From: Flavobacterium branchiicola | GTDB taxonomy: Bacteria; Bacteroidota; Bacteroidia; Flavobacteriales; Flavobacteriaceae | Assembly: GCF_018383905.1 (NCBI RefSeq) | Contig: NZ_JAGYWA010000007.1 | Location: forward strand, 194,059 to 258,058 | Reading direction: 5' to 3' | DNA length: 64,000 nt | Part shown: positions 1-7,325 of the stretch, piece by piece | Numbering within the stretch: the first letter of the stretch is position 1 | Layout of the letters: each line of letters starts with the position of its first letter | The notes under the pieces: model-generated | Told to the model about the DNA's origin: nothing | What the model saw: the letters and a program-made list of their open reading frames with translations, nothing else | Database searches by the model: none | Made by a program: the position numbers and the translations under genes

Positions 1-659
1 ATCCCTGAAAAAATTTCCTGCGTAAAACTGGATACTTTAGATAAATATTGCTGAAAAGTGGTACTTCGTTTATTGATCTCAGAACTTAACTTAAAAATGC
101 AGTAAGAAAGTAAGGGTAACGGAAGAAGTGTGTACAACGTTAGTAACGGCGAAACATTGTACATATATATAATGACAATTGCAAAACGAATAAATGTATT
201 AATAGTATACATTACTGCCGGGCCAACATACATACGAACTTTAGAAACGTCTTCACTAATACGATTCATTAAATCTCCGGTACGGTTTTGTTTGTAGAAA
301 TTTTGTGACAGCGTTTCATATTGTCTGAAAACTTCATTTTTTAAATCAAACTCAATATGTCGTGACATCACGATTAAAGTCTGACGCATTAAAAAGGTTA
401 AAAACCCCGCTACAATCGCACTTCCAATGATTAACAGTACGTTATGAATTAAATCTTGTCTATAAAAAGCTCTAATAATGGAAGAATTTTGATCTGCCTC
501 TGAAAGTTTTAGAAAGCGCTCAATTACATTAAAAGAGTGACTGACAAGCTTTGGAGTGAATAAAAAGAAAATTTGTGCGATTATGGTGATTAAAATTCCA
601 AAGGAGAAACTATATTTATATTTGATGAAATATTTGTTCAAATAGCTTAATTCTTTCAT
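1..659 (-). CDS. ABC exporter (MsbA-like), N-terminal transmembrane half, truncated by window edge
   Basis: I translated this myself because the gene runs off the left edge. An ATG at 659 on the minus strand opens a frame with no stop for 219 codons. The protein starts MKELSYLNKYFIKYKYSF and has hydrophobic segments at about residues 18-36, 75-95, 150-170 and 175-190. The stretch after the second segment (SRHIEFDLKNEVFRQYE, then FYKQNRTGDLMNRISED) is the typical intracellular coupling region of type IV ABC exporters. The ATP-binding domain would lie outside the window. Flavobacterial homologues of this half-transporter type are usually called multidrug or lipid exporters; the substrate cannot be told from sequence. 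It diverges from the leucine dehydrogenase gene. Family call firm, substrate unknown. Confidence 0.88.
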   Translation of the reverse strand, partial: MKELSYLNKYFIKYKYSFSFGILITIIAQIFFLFTPKLVSHSFNVIERFLKLSEADQNSSIIRAFYRQDLIHNVLLIIGSAIVAGFLTFLMRQTLIVMSRHIEFDLKNEVFRQYETLSQNFYKQNRTGDLMNRISEDVSKVRMYVGPAVMYTINTFIRFAIVIIYMYNVSPLLTLYTLLPLPLLSYCIFKLSSEINKRSTTFQQYLSKVSSFTQEIFSG

Positions 660-862
660 TTTTTTAAGAAATTCAATGTTGAAATGTTTTTGTTTTATAA
701 ATTACGTTCAATTAAAAGTAATGAATTGTACGATTTAATCAGAACAAATCGATTATTATATTGTTATTTTAAAGATAAAAAATTAGCACATGTGTATTTT
801 TTAATTATGTTTGAGATGTCTTTTTGACAAATTCATAATTTTAACTAATTAATACTAGCGCT

Positions 863-1969
863 ATGGATGCAACTTTCGCAACTGGAAAGGAACTTCAAAA
901 AATGGATCCTGTTTTTGGTCAATTATCTTTTGACGATCACGAACAAATTGTTTTTTGCAATGACAAAGATACAGGTTTAAAAGCAATTATTGGTATTCAT
1001 AATTCGGTTATGGGACCAGCTTTAGGAGGAACTAGAATGTGGAATTACAATACTGAATGGGAAGCATTAAACGATGTTTTGCGTCTTTCAAGAGGTATGA
1101 CTTTTAAATCTGCTATTACCGGACTTAATATTGGTGGAGGTAAAGCAGTTATTATTGGTGATGCTAAAACACAGAAAACGCCTGAGTTAATGCGTAAGTT
1201 TGGTGAATTTGTTCACTCTTTAAGCGGAAGATATATTACTGCTGAAGATGTTGGAATGGAAACAAAAGACATGGACACTGTTAGAGACGTAACGCCTTAT
1301 GTTACGGGAATCTCTGAAGAAAGAGGTGGTTCTGGAAATCCTTCTCCGGTAACAGCTTACGGTGTTTATTTAGGAATGAAAGCGGCTGCAAAAAGCCAGT
1401 TTGGTTCTGACGTTTTAGACGGTAAAAAAGTTTTGGTTCAGGGAATTGGACACGTGGGTGAAGCTTTGGTTGAGTATTTAACTAAAGAAGGAGCACAGGT
1501 TACAATTACTGATATCAATGAAGAAAAATTATATCAGGTTGCTTCAAAATATAATGCAACTATCTATACTGGCGAAGATTTATATACTGCAGATGTTGAT
1601 ATTTATGCGCCTTGTGCAATGGGAGCAATCCTTAATGACAATACAGTAGACAAAATTAAAGCAAAAGTTATTGCCGGTGCTGCAAACAATCAGTTGGCAG
1701 ATGAGAATGTTCACGGTGCAAGATTACAAGAAAGAGGTATTTTATACGCTCCGGATTTCTTAATCAATGCTGGTGGAATTATCAATGTTTATGCTGAATT
1801 GGCACATTATGGTAAAGCTGAAATCATGACTAAAACCGAAAATATCTATAACACTACTTTAGAAATTATCGATTATGCTGTGAAAAACGGAATTACAACG
1901 CATAAAGCTGCTCTTACAATTGCTCAAAATCGTATTGATGCAAGAAAAATAGAAAACAGCAAAAAATAA
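863..1969 (+). CDS. Leucine dehydrogenase (Glu/Leu/Phe/Val dehydrogenase family)
   Basis: Cytosolic NAD-dependent oxidative deamination of branched-chain amino acids to 2-oxo acids, feeding branched-chain catabolism and branched fatty acid synthesis. The 368-residue length fits the family. Visible features are GPALGGTRMW (51-60), the substrate-binding lysine in MTFKSA (K82), the catalytic lysine in GGGKAVI (K94) and the NAD-binding glycine pattern GIGHVG (194-199). The short length and absence of glutamate-dehydrogenase features favour leucine or valine over glutamate as substrate. It starts at the ATG at 863 and is followed by a strong hairpin terminator, so it is probably monocistronic. Confidence 0.93.
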   Translation: MDATFATGKELQKMDPVFGQLSFDDHEQIVFCNDKDTGLKAIIGIHNSVMGPALGGTRMWNYNTEWEALNDVLRLSRGMTFKSAITGLNIGGGKAVIIGDAKTQKTPELMRKFGEFVHSLSGRYITAEDVGMETKDMDTVRDVTPYVTGISEERGGSGNPSPVTAYGVYLGMKAAAKSQFGSDVLDGKKVLVQGIGHVGEALVEYLTKEGAQVTITDINEEKLYQVASKYNATIYTGEDLYTADVDIYAPCAMGAILNDNTVDKIKAKVIAGAANNQLADENVHGARLQERGILYAPDFLINAGGIINVYAELAHYGKAEIMTKTENIYNTTLEIIDYAVKNGITTHKAALTIAQNRIDARKIENSKK

Positions 1970-1993
1970 TAAAATTAGAATTTATTGTTGAAG

Positions 1994-2062
1994 AAGTCTC
2001 AGCTTCGGTCACAGTTTTTTGATATATCTTAGAACTGTGACTGAAATCTGAGACTTTTTTTG
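1994..2062 (+). terminator. Nested-stem terminator after leucine dehydrogenase
   Basis: Outer arms AAGTCTCAG (1994-2002) and CTGAGACTT (2048-2056) enclose a second pair, GTCACAGTT and AACTGTGAC. The outer stem is followed by a run of T. It lies 25 bases after the dehydrogenase stop codon and before nusB. Confidence 0.8.
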
Positions 2063-2095
2063 TCGATTTAATTTTATTATAAGCTCTGAAATACT

Positions 2096-2103
2096 TATTT
2101 TTG
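2096..2103 (+). promoter_or_regulatory. Candidate -7 box for nusB
   Basis: TATTTTTG matches the Bacteroidota TAnnTTTG box, 28 bases before the GTG start and downstream of the preceding terminator. No TTG -33 element at the usual 17-23 spacing is visible. Confidence 0.45.
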
Positions 2104-2131
2104 CAAACTAATTTTTAAAAGTTCTTACAAG

Positions 2132-3076
2132 GTGGTAAATAGAAGACACATACGCGTTAAAGTAATGCAATCCATTTATGCAATGCATCAAAGCGGTTCT
2201 GATAATATGGAAAAAGAAGAGAAATTTCTTTTTTACAGCATAGATAATATTCAGGACTTATACCTTATAATGCTTTCTTCATTGATTGAAATTTGCAAAA
2301 AAGAATCTGTATTCCTGCATTTATCAAGTAAAAAACACCTTGCAACTGCAGCAGAACGTAATCCGAACGAAAAATTTGTCAAGAACAAAATGTTTCAGCT
2401 TCTAGCTGAAAGCAATTCTCTTAGCATCGCTTTAGAAAACCGTAAAATCAATAACTGGTCTTTAAACGATGATTATATCATTTTGCTTTTAAATGATATT
2501 AAAGCGAGCGATTTGTACAAAAAATACATGAGCAATAACGTTAATACTTTTGAAGAAGACAGACAATTTGTAATTGACTTGTTTGAAAATGTTATTGTTC
2601 CAAATGAAAAATTATATGAGTATTTAGAAGACGATAAATTAACCTGGGTTGATGATATTCCAGTTGTAAATACACATATTATCAAACAGTTGAAAGCAGT
2701 TAAAACCGAAGATCCGGATGCTTTCAGAGTTCCGAAATTATACAAAGATGTTGAGGATAAAGATTTTGCAAAAGACTTGTTCAGACGTACTGTTTTGAAT
2801 GAAGCAGTTTTAGCAAAAGAATATGATGACAAAACACCAAACTGGGACAGTGAGCGTATTGCCGAAATTGATACTATTATCCTTAAAATGGCGATTTGTG
2901 AGTTCTTGAAATTTCCATCGATTCCAGTAAAAGTAACTCTTAACGAATATTTAGAAATTGCAAAAGAGTATTCTACACCAAAAAGTAGTATTTTTATCAA
3001 CGGAATTTTAGATAATTTGGTTAAAGAACTGGAAGCCAGTAAAAAGATGGTTAAAGTTGGACGAGGCCTTATGTAA
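2132..3076 (+). CDS. nusB: Transcription antitermination factor NusB (long Bacteroidota form)
   Basis: NusB binds boxA RNA together with NusE (ribosomal protein S10) and supports rRNA antitermination. The protein opens VNRRHIRVKVMQSIYAMHQ, the typical start of Bacteroidota NusB. The conserved NusB helical domain is in the last third: ERIAEIDTIILKMAICEFL, then VTLNEYLEIAKEYSTPKS and FINGILDNL. At 314 residues it is over twice the length of E. coli NusB because of an N-terminal and central extension, normal for this phylum. The start is GTG at 2132; the first in-frame ATG (2165) would remove the conserved RRHIR segment. yajC follows 52 bases downstream and may share its transcript. Confidence 0.93.
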   Translation: MVNRRHIRVKVMQSIYAMHQSGSDNMEKEEKFLFYSIDNIQDLYLIMLSSLIEICKKESVFLHLSSKKHLATAAERNPNEKFVKNKMFQLLAESNSLSIALENRKINNWSLNDDYIILLLNDIKASDLYKKYMSNNVNTFEEDRQFVIDLFENVIVPNEKLYEYLEDDKLTWVDDIPVVNTHIIKQLKAVKTEDPDAFRVPKLYKDVEDKDFAKDLFRRTVLNEAVLAKEYDDKTPNWDSERIAEIDTIILKMAICEFLKFPSIPVKVTLNEYLEIAKEYSTPKSSIFINGILDNLVKELEASKKMVKVGRGLM

Positions 3077-3128
3077 TAAAAGGAAATTCCAATTAAATAA
3101 TATTAATTAAAAATCAAAAACAAAAATT

Positions 3129-3404
3129 ATGCAAGATTTATTAAAGTTTGCTCCATATTTATTAATGTTCGTTGTGCTTTATTTCTTTATGATCAGACCA
3201 CAACAAAAAAGAGCAAAAAATGAAAAAGAATTTGAAAGCAGCCTAAAAGTTGGTGATAAAATTATCACTAAAAGTGGTATTCACGGTAAAGTTGTTGAGC
3301 TTGCAGAAACTACAGTTATAATCGAAACAATGTCAGGAAAATTAAAATTAGAGCGTTCTGCTATTTCTATGGAAATGAGCGCAGCTTTGAATAAAAAAGC
3401 GTAA
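3129..3404 (+). CDS. yajC: Preprotein translocase subunit YajC
   Basis: Small inner-membrane accessory protein of the SecDF-YajC complex. The 91 residues include one N-terminal membrane helix (about 8-24) ending in the hallmark FFMIRPQQKR, followed by the conserved cytoplasmic beta-rich part (VGDKIITKSGIHGKVVEL). Length is typical. It follows nusB by 52 bases and ends just before a hairpin terminator, suggesting a nusB-yajC transcript. Confidence 0.95.
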   Translation: MQDLLKFAPYLLMFVVLYFFMIRPQQKRAKNEKEFESSLKVGDKIITKSGIHGKVVELAETTVIIETMSGKLKLERSAISMEMSAALNKKA

Positions 3405-3430
3405 TTTTTTTTCTAAAAAAATAAATTTGA

Positions 3431-3466
3431 AAATCCCAAATTCCATATGGAGTTTGGGATTTTTTT
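3431..3466 (+). terminator. Rho-independent terminator after yajC
   Basis: Arms AAATCCCAAA and TTTGGGATTT flank a 12-base loop and run into a T tract. It lies 26 bases past the yajC stop. Confidence 0.8.
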
Positions 3467-3467
3467 C

Positions 3468-3880
3468 TGCACAATTATGTCATAGTGAGGAACGCGGATA
3501 AAACGGATTTGCTATCGCAAAAGAGCGGATTAAAACGGATTTTAATCTGATAGTTTGTCACTTCGAACGAAGAGAGAAATCTTGGAGAGTAGCTCCGCAA
3601 TGTATGTTGCCAATCTTTGTAGAGTTTCTAGTGCGATTTCTCTCTTCGTTCGAAATGACAAACGACTGGAGTTTGGTTTTTTTTGCACAATCATGTCATA
3701 GTGAGGAACACGGATAAAACGGATTTGCTATCGCAAAAGCGCGGATTAAAACGGATTTTAATCTGATAGTTTGTCATTTCGAACGAAGAGAGAAATCTTC
3801 ACGAGTAGCTCCGCAATGTATGTTGCCAATCTTTGTAGCGTTTCTAGTGTGATCCTTCCTTCGTCAGGATGACAAACTGC
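3468..3880. repeat. Tandem duplication of a 216-bp intergenic element carrying a 29-bp fold-back
   Basis: A unit starting TGCACAATTATGTCATAGTG at 3468 repeats from 3684 with only scattered differences; the second copy is slightly shorter. Each copy holds two GCGGATAAAACGGATTT-type motifs and a region starting GTTTGTCA. In copy 1 the arms 3553-3581 and 3635-3663 are inverted repeats of 29 bases with one mismatch. In copy 2 the right arm has decayed. No open reading frame here resembles a gene. Confidence 0.85.
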
Positions 3881-4049
3881 ACGGAATATAGCAATAAGAA
3901 AAAACCTTTGTCAAAGTTTAAAACTTTGACAAAGGTCTCATATTATTTGGTTCTTCTCCCGAAGCTTCGGGACGGTCAGAAGACAGGAGTATTGGAATTT
4001 GGAATTTGGAATTTTCCCGATAGCTATCGGGATTGGAATTTAAAAATAC
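3881..4049. repeat. Palindromic intergenic repeats between yajC and the YdeI-like gene
   Basis: 3904-3936 is an essentially perfect palindrome: ACCTTTGTCAAAGTTT and its complement around a single A. It is followed by CCCGAAGCTTCGGGA near 3958, a short GGAATTTGGAATTTGG repeat near 3991 and CCCGATAGCTATCGGGA near 4017. Related forms occur elsewhere in the window (18.28, 43.67 and 62.74 kb). The block separates convergent genes and could also end transcription from both sides. The rest of the 3405-4049 gap is the tandem duplication. Confidence 0.75.
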
Positions 4050-4637
4050 TTACCTGTATTTATCATTCAGTCCAATATTCCCTAATATCATCGGAATAAC
4101 TTTTTCGATTCTTGTAATCTTTGTTTTTTCCTGTTTGGCAGTTTCTATATATTCTAAAAACTCATATTGCTTGTATGGAGAAAATTTCTCAAAAGCTGCT
4201 GCCAAAGCCGGATTCTGAGCCATTTCTTTTTCCAGAAGTTCAGATACAATCGCTTCTTTTTTTGAAGGTTTAATAACTTTTCCTTGTTTTTCGTTTTCAA
4301 TCGACTCCTTGATGTATTCCAAAATCACTTTTTCGTCAATTTCTTCTTTAGAAGCAAATCGCCATTGCCTCAAAGATTTAGTAATTTCTTCCTGAGCATT
4401 GATTAGTTTCTTTTTCTCATCTTTCAGGAAAACACCATTAAAAAACCACAATGCAAAATAATCTTTAAATCCGCCAATCCCGACAACATTTTTCTTTTGA
4501 TAAACATAAACCGGACCACCCCATTTAGTGGTTTCGGTTAGTTCTGTTTTGTCAATAATAGCTTTAAGCAGAAGCAATTCCTCTTCCCACTGTCCGCCAT
4601 ATTTCCACATGCCTGTATTTTCGGATTTAGATTCCAA
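4050..4637 (-). CDS. YdeI/OmpD-associated, DUF1801-type protein
   Basis: About 195 residues. The N-terminal part (KAIIDKTELTETTKWGGPVYVYQKKNVVGI, here shortened by eye to the TTKWGGPVYVY core) is typical of DUF1801/YdhG-like domains. The C-terminal part (EKFSPYKQYEFLEYIETAKQ and KRI-like TRIEKVIPMI) is the YdeI bacteriocin-protection/OmpD-associated signature. Molecular function is not established. The frame begins at a TTG (4637) directly after the pepT stop codon; an internal ATG at 4610 is the alternative start. The abutment suggests cotranscription and translational coupling with pepT. Confidence 0.8.
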   Translation of the reverse strand: MESKSENTGMWKYGGQWEEELLLLKAIIDKTELTETTKWGGPVYVYQKKNVVGIGGFKDYFALWFFNGVFLKDEKKKLINAQEEITKSLRQWRFASKEEIDEKVILEYIKESIENEKQGKVIKPSKKEAIVSELLEKEMAQNPALAAAFEKFSPYKQYEFLEYIETAKQEKTKITRIEKVIPMILGNIGLNDKYR

Positions 4638-5915
4638 TTATTTTTTCTTTTTAGATTTTTCAGTTATATCAAAAATCCCCGGAGTTGCTGTTAATTCAGC
4701 AATTTTCACGATTACTTCTGTTGCTTTCTGGATGCTTTCTGCAGGAACATATTCGTATTTTCCATGGAAGTTATGGCCGCCCGCAAAGATATTTGGACAA
4801 GGTAATCCCATAAATGATAATTGAGAACCATCTGTACCACCACGAATAGGTTTTATAATAGGTTTTATATCCAGTTCACGCATTGCTTTTTCTGCAATAT
4901 CAACAATATGTTTTACCGGAAGTACTTTTTCTTTCATATTGTAATATTGGTCTTTTACAACAGCAATTACAATATCTTCACCAAACTTCTTCGCGAATTT
5001 TTTATTGAATTTTTTAGCGATTTTAAGAACAAGTTCTTTTCTTTTTTCGAATTTCTTTTTGTTGTGATCACGAATAATCAACTCCAAAACAGTTTCTTCG
5101 ATGTTTCCTTTAATGTGGTGTACGTGGAAAAATCCTTCGTAGCCTTTAGTTTCCTGTGGAGTTTCGCCTTTTGGAAGTTCATTGATAAATTCATTTGCCA
5201 AAAGCATTGAATTGATCATTTTTCCTTTTGCATAACCGGGGTGAACACTTTTTCCTTTAAAAGTAATTTTTGCTCCGGCAGCATTAAAGTTTTCATATTC
5301 TAATTCGCCAATCTGACTTCCATCCATGGTATAAGCCCATTGTGCGCCAAATTTTTCAACATCAAAATGGTGTGCTCCACGACCAATTTCTTCATCTGGT
5401 GTAAACCCAATTCTGATTTTTCCGTGTTTAATTTCAGGATGCTGAACTAAATATTCCATAGCAGAAACAATTTCTGTAATTCCGGCTTTGTCATCTGCAC
5501 CTAATAAAGTAGTTCCGTCAGTTGTAATGATCGTTTGTCCTTTATATTGAAGTAAATCTTTGAAGTAATCCGGAGAAAGGATAATATTTTTTTCTGCATT
5601 CAGAACAATATCTTTTCCATCATAGTTCTCAATAATCTGAGGTTTTACATTCGCTCCGCTAAAATCCGGAGAAGTATCAAAATGAGAAACAAAACCAATT
5701 GTAGGAACTTCGTGATCAACATTACTTGGCAGTGTTGCCATAATGTAAGCTTTGTCATCGATAGTTACCTCTTGTAAACCAATTGCTTTTAATTCTTCAA
5801 CAAGTTTATTGGCAAGGTTCCATTGTTTTTCTGTACTAGGAGTTGTTTGTGAATTTGGATCTGATTCAGTATCAATTGTTACATAACTGATAAAACGATC
5901 TATGATATGTTGCAT
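4638..5915 (-). CDS. pepT: Peptidase T (M20B tripeptide aminopeptidase)
   Basis: Cytosolic di-zinc aminopeptidase that removes the N-terminal residue from tripeptides. At 425 residues it is slightly longer than the usual ~410. Metal-ligand and catalytic motifs are present: SHFDTS (H78, D80), LLGADDKAG (bridging D141), TPDEEIGRG (E175/E176), YTMDGS, and the late GGHNFHGKYE histidine. The middle lid/dimerisation domain starts near FNAAGAKITFKG. The C-terminal lysine tail (KSKKKK) is unusual but short. It is first in a two-gene minus-strand unit with the YdeI-like gene. Confidence 0.95.
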   Translation of the reverse strand: MQHIIDRFISYVTIDTESDPNSQTTPSTEKQWNLANKLVEELKAIGLQEVTIDDKAYIMATLPSNVDHEVPTIGFVSHFDTSPDFSGANVKPQIIENYDGKDIVLNAEKNIILSPDYFKDLLQYKGQTIITTDGTTLLGADDKAGITEIVSAMEYLVQHPEIKHGKIRIGFTPDEEIGRGAHHFDVEKFGAQWAYTMDGSQIGELEYENFNAAGAKITFKGKSVHPGYAKGKMINSMLLANEFINELPKGETPQETKGYEGFFHVHHIKGNIEETVLELIIRDHNKKKFEKRKELVLKIAKKFNKKFAKKFGEDIVIAVVKDQYYNMKEKVLPVKHIVDIAEKAMRELDIKPIIKPIRGGTDGSQLSFMGLPCPNIFAGGHNFHGKYEYVPAESIQKATEVIVKIAELTATPGIFDITEKSKKKK

Positions 5916-5985
5916 TTTTTTAGTTTTTTAGCAAATATAGAAATTTTTCAGTGGTATGATTTTAAAACTTATCCACTGTTTAAAC

Positions 5986-6022
5986 AAAAAAGAGGTCTGT
6001 ACTATTTTACAGACCTCTTTTG
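5986..6022 (-). terminator. Bidirectional hairpin terminator after the FGE gene
   Basis: Arms AAAAGAGGTCTGTA and TACAGACCTCTTTT (5988-6001 and 6008-6021) have a 6-base loop, with A and T tracts on the two sides. It starts 9 bases past the stop codon of the minus-strand FGE gene. Confidence 0.82.
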
Positions 6023-6030
6023 TTATTTGT

Positions 6031-7167
6031 TTACTTGCTTTTGACACATCTAAAACCAAGATGGTTTGCAGCAGATCTAACTTCACCTTTTCCTCTTGTT
6101 CCAACCATGTATCGGGTACAATATTGATCTGTACATAAAAAGGAACCTCCACGGTGTACTCTCTTTATTTGAGTTGGGTCATTTGGATCATTGTAAGCAT
6201 CAGGTCCTTGTGGGTTTTTTGCAACCTGACCGCTTTCTGCCAGGGTTTTGTAATAGTCGGTACTGTACCAGTCATTTACCCATTCCCATACATTTCCTGC
6301 CATATCATACAGACCGTAAGCATTTGGTTTAAACTGAGCTGTTGGTGCAATTCCTTTAAATCCATCTTCGCCCGTATCACCATCTTTTATTGGAAAATGC
6401 CCCTGATAAATATTGGCCTGAAATTTCCCTTCAGGTTTTAATGAATTTCCCCACGCGTACAAGTTTCCTGTTTTTCCGCCTCTGGCTGCAAACTCCCATT
6501 CAGCTTCGGTAGGAAGTCTTTTTCCTGCCCATTTTGCGTAAGCTTCAGCATCTTCATAAGCGATATGTACAACAGGATATTTTTCTTTTCCTTTTATACT
6601 ACTTTGTGGACCTTCAGGATGTTTCCAGTCTGTGTTTGGTTCGTAGCGCCACCATTGTAAAAAGTCTCCTAAATTTACGGCAGAAGTAGTTGGTGTAAAA
6701 ATAACCGATCCTGTTATTAAATCTTCCTCTCTGGCTGTCGGAAATTCTTCTTTTGTTGGTTTTTGTTCTGCAACGGTTACATAGCCTGTGGCTTTTACAA
6801 ATTTTTCATATTCTTCATTTGTTACTTCGGTTTCATCCATATAGTAGCCATCAACATAAACGCGATGTATAGGAGCGGCATCTTTTGTGACCCCTTTTAT
6901 ACTGCATAAACTTTCGTCTTCAACATTTGATCCCATCGAAAACTCTCCACCTGGAATCCAAACCATTCCTTTTGGCGCTTTCCCGGTTGGTTTTGTTTTA
7001 TTCTCGATAGTAGGCTTAAATGCAGATTCGTCTGTAGGATTTGGAGTTTCGGCACAATCCATAGCTGTTGCTTTTTGCGTTGGTGCAATTATTTTAGTAT
7101 AGCTATAAGCAATTGAGATAATGGAAATGGTTAATATGGCAAGTATCCAATAGGTTTTATTTTTCAT
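6031..7167 (-). CDS. Formylglycine-generating enzyme (sulfatase-modifying factor), membrane-anchored
   Basis: Oxidises the active-site cysteine of sulfatases to formylglycine, using O2 and copper. 378 residues. Residues 5-23 form a hydrophobic signal-anchor with no lipobox near it, so the catalytic domain (about 65-376) should face the periplasm. The domain opens GMVWIPGGEFSMGS, carries DETEVTNEEY, KRLPTEAEWEFAARGG and DMAGNVWEWVNDWY, and ends with RGGSFLCTDQYCTRY. Cys345 and Cys350 match the catalytic cysteine pair of true FGEs, which separates it from the many family members lacking them. It sits at the end of the sulfatase locus and has its own candidate promoter and operator upstream. Confidence 0.92.
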   Translation of the reverse strand: MKNKTYWILAILTISIISIAYSYTKIIAPTQKATAMDCAETPNPTDESAFKPTIENKTKPTGKAPKGMVWIPGGEFSMGSNVEDESLCSIKGVTKDAAPIHRVYVDGYYMDETEVTNEEYEKFVKATGYVTVAEQKPTKEEFPTAREEDLITGSVIFTPTTSAVNLGDFLQWWRYEPNTDWKHPEGPQSSIKGKEKYPVVHIAYEDAEAYAKWAGKRLPTEAEWEFAARGGKTGNLYAWGNSLKPEGKFQANIYQGHFPIKDGDTGEDGFKGIAPTAQFKPNAYGLYDMAGNVWEWVNDWYSTDYYKTLAESGQVAKNPQGPDAYNDPNDPTQIKRVHRGGSFLCTDQYCTRYMVGTRGKGEVRSAANHLGFRCVKSK

Positions 7168-7238
7168 TATGGCTTGTTTGAAAGAATTAATAAAGTAAGA
7201 ATAAAGTTATAAAAATAATATAATAGTAGAAATAAATT

Positions 7239-7254
7239 ATTTCAGATCTGAAAT
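7239..7254. promoter_or_regulatory. Perfect 16-bp palindrome downstream of the FGE promoter
   Basis: ATTTCAGATCTGAAAT is fully self-complementary. It lies 9 bases downstream of the -7 box, where a repressor would block initiation or early elongation. No regulator gene is adjacent. Confidence 0.5.
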
Positions 7255-7263
7255 ATTTTTTTT

Positions 7264-7271
7264 CAAATATA
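7264..7271 (-). promoter_or_regulatory. Candidate -7 box for the FGE gene
   Basis: On the minus strand this reads TATATTTG, an exact TAnnTTTG match 97 bases before the FGE start. A second inverted repeat (AATACTAT and ATAGTATT, 7283-7305) lies about where the -33 region would be. Confidence 0.5.
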
Positions 7272-7325
7272 TAAAATATATTAATACTATAGGATTAATA
7301 GTATTTTATATGATTTTGCCAGATA

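Noticed and set aside
2473..3000. Minus-strand frame of 175 codons inside nusB
   Set aside because: Antisense to a clear gene; composition (Ser/Phe-rich) is that of a shadow frame.
3468..3880. Repeats resembling a CRISPR array
   Set aside because: Only two long, nearly contiguous copies with internal palindromes; no short regular repeats and spacers and no cas genes.
3869..4099. Plus-strand frame of 76 codons between yajC and the YdeI-like gene
   Set aside because: It consists largely of palindromic repeat sequence and has no recognisable protein features.
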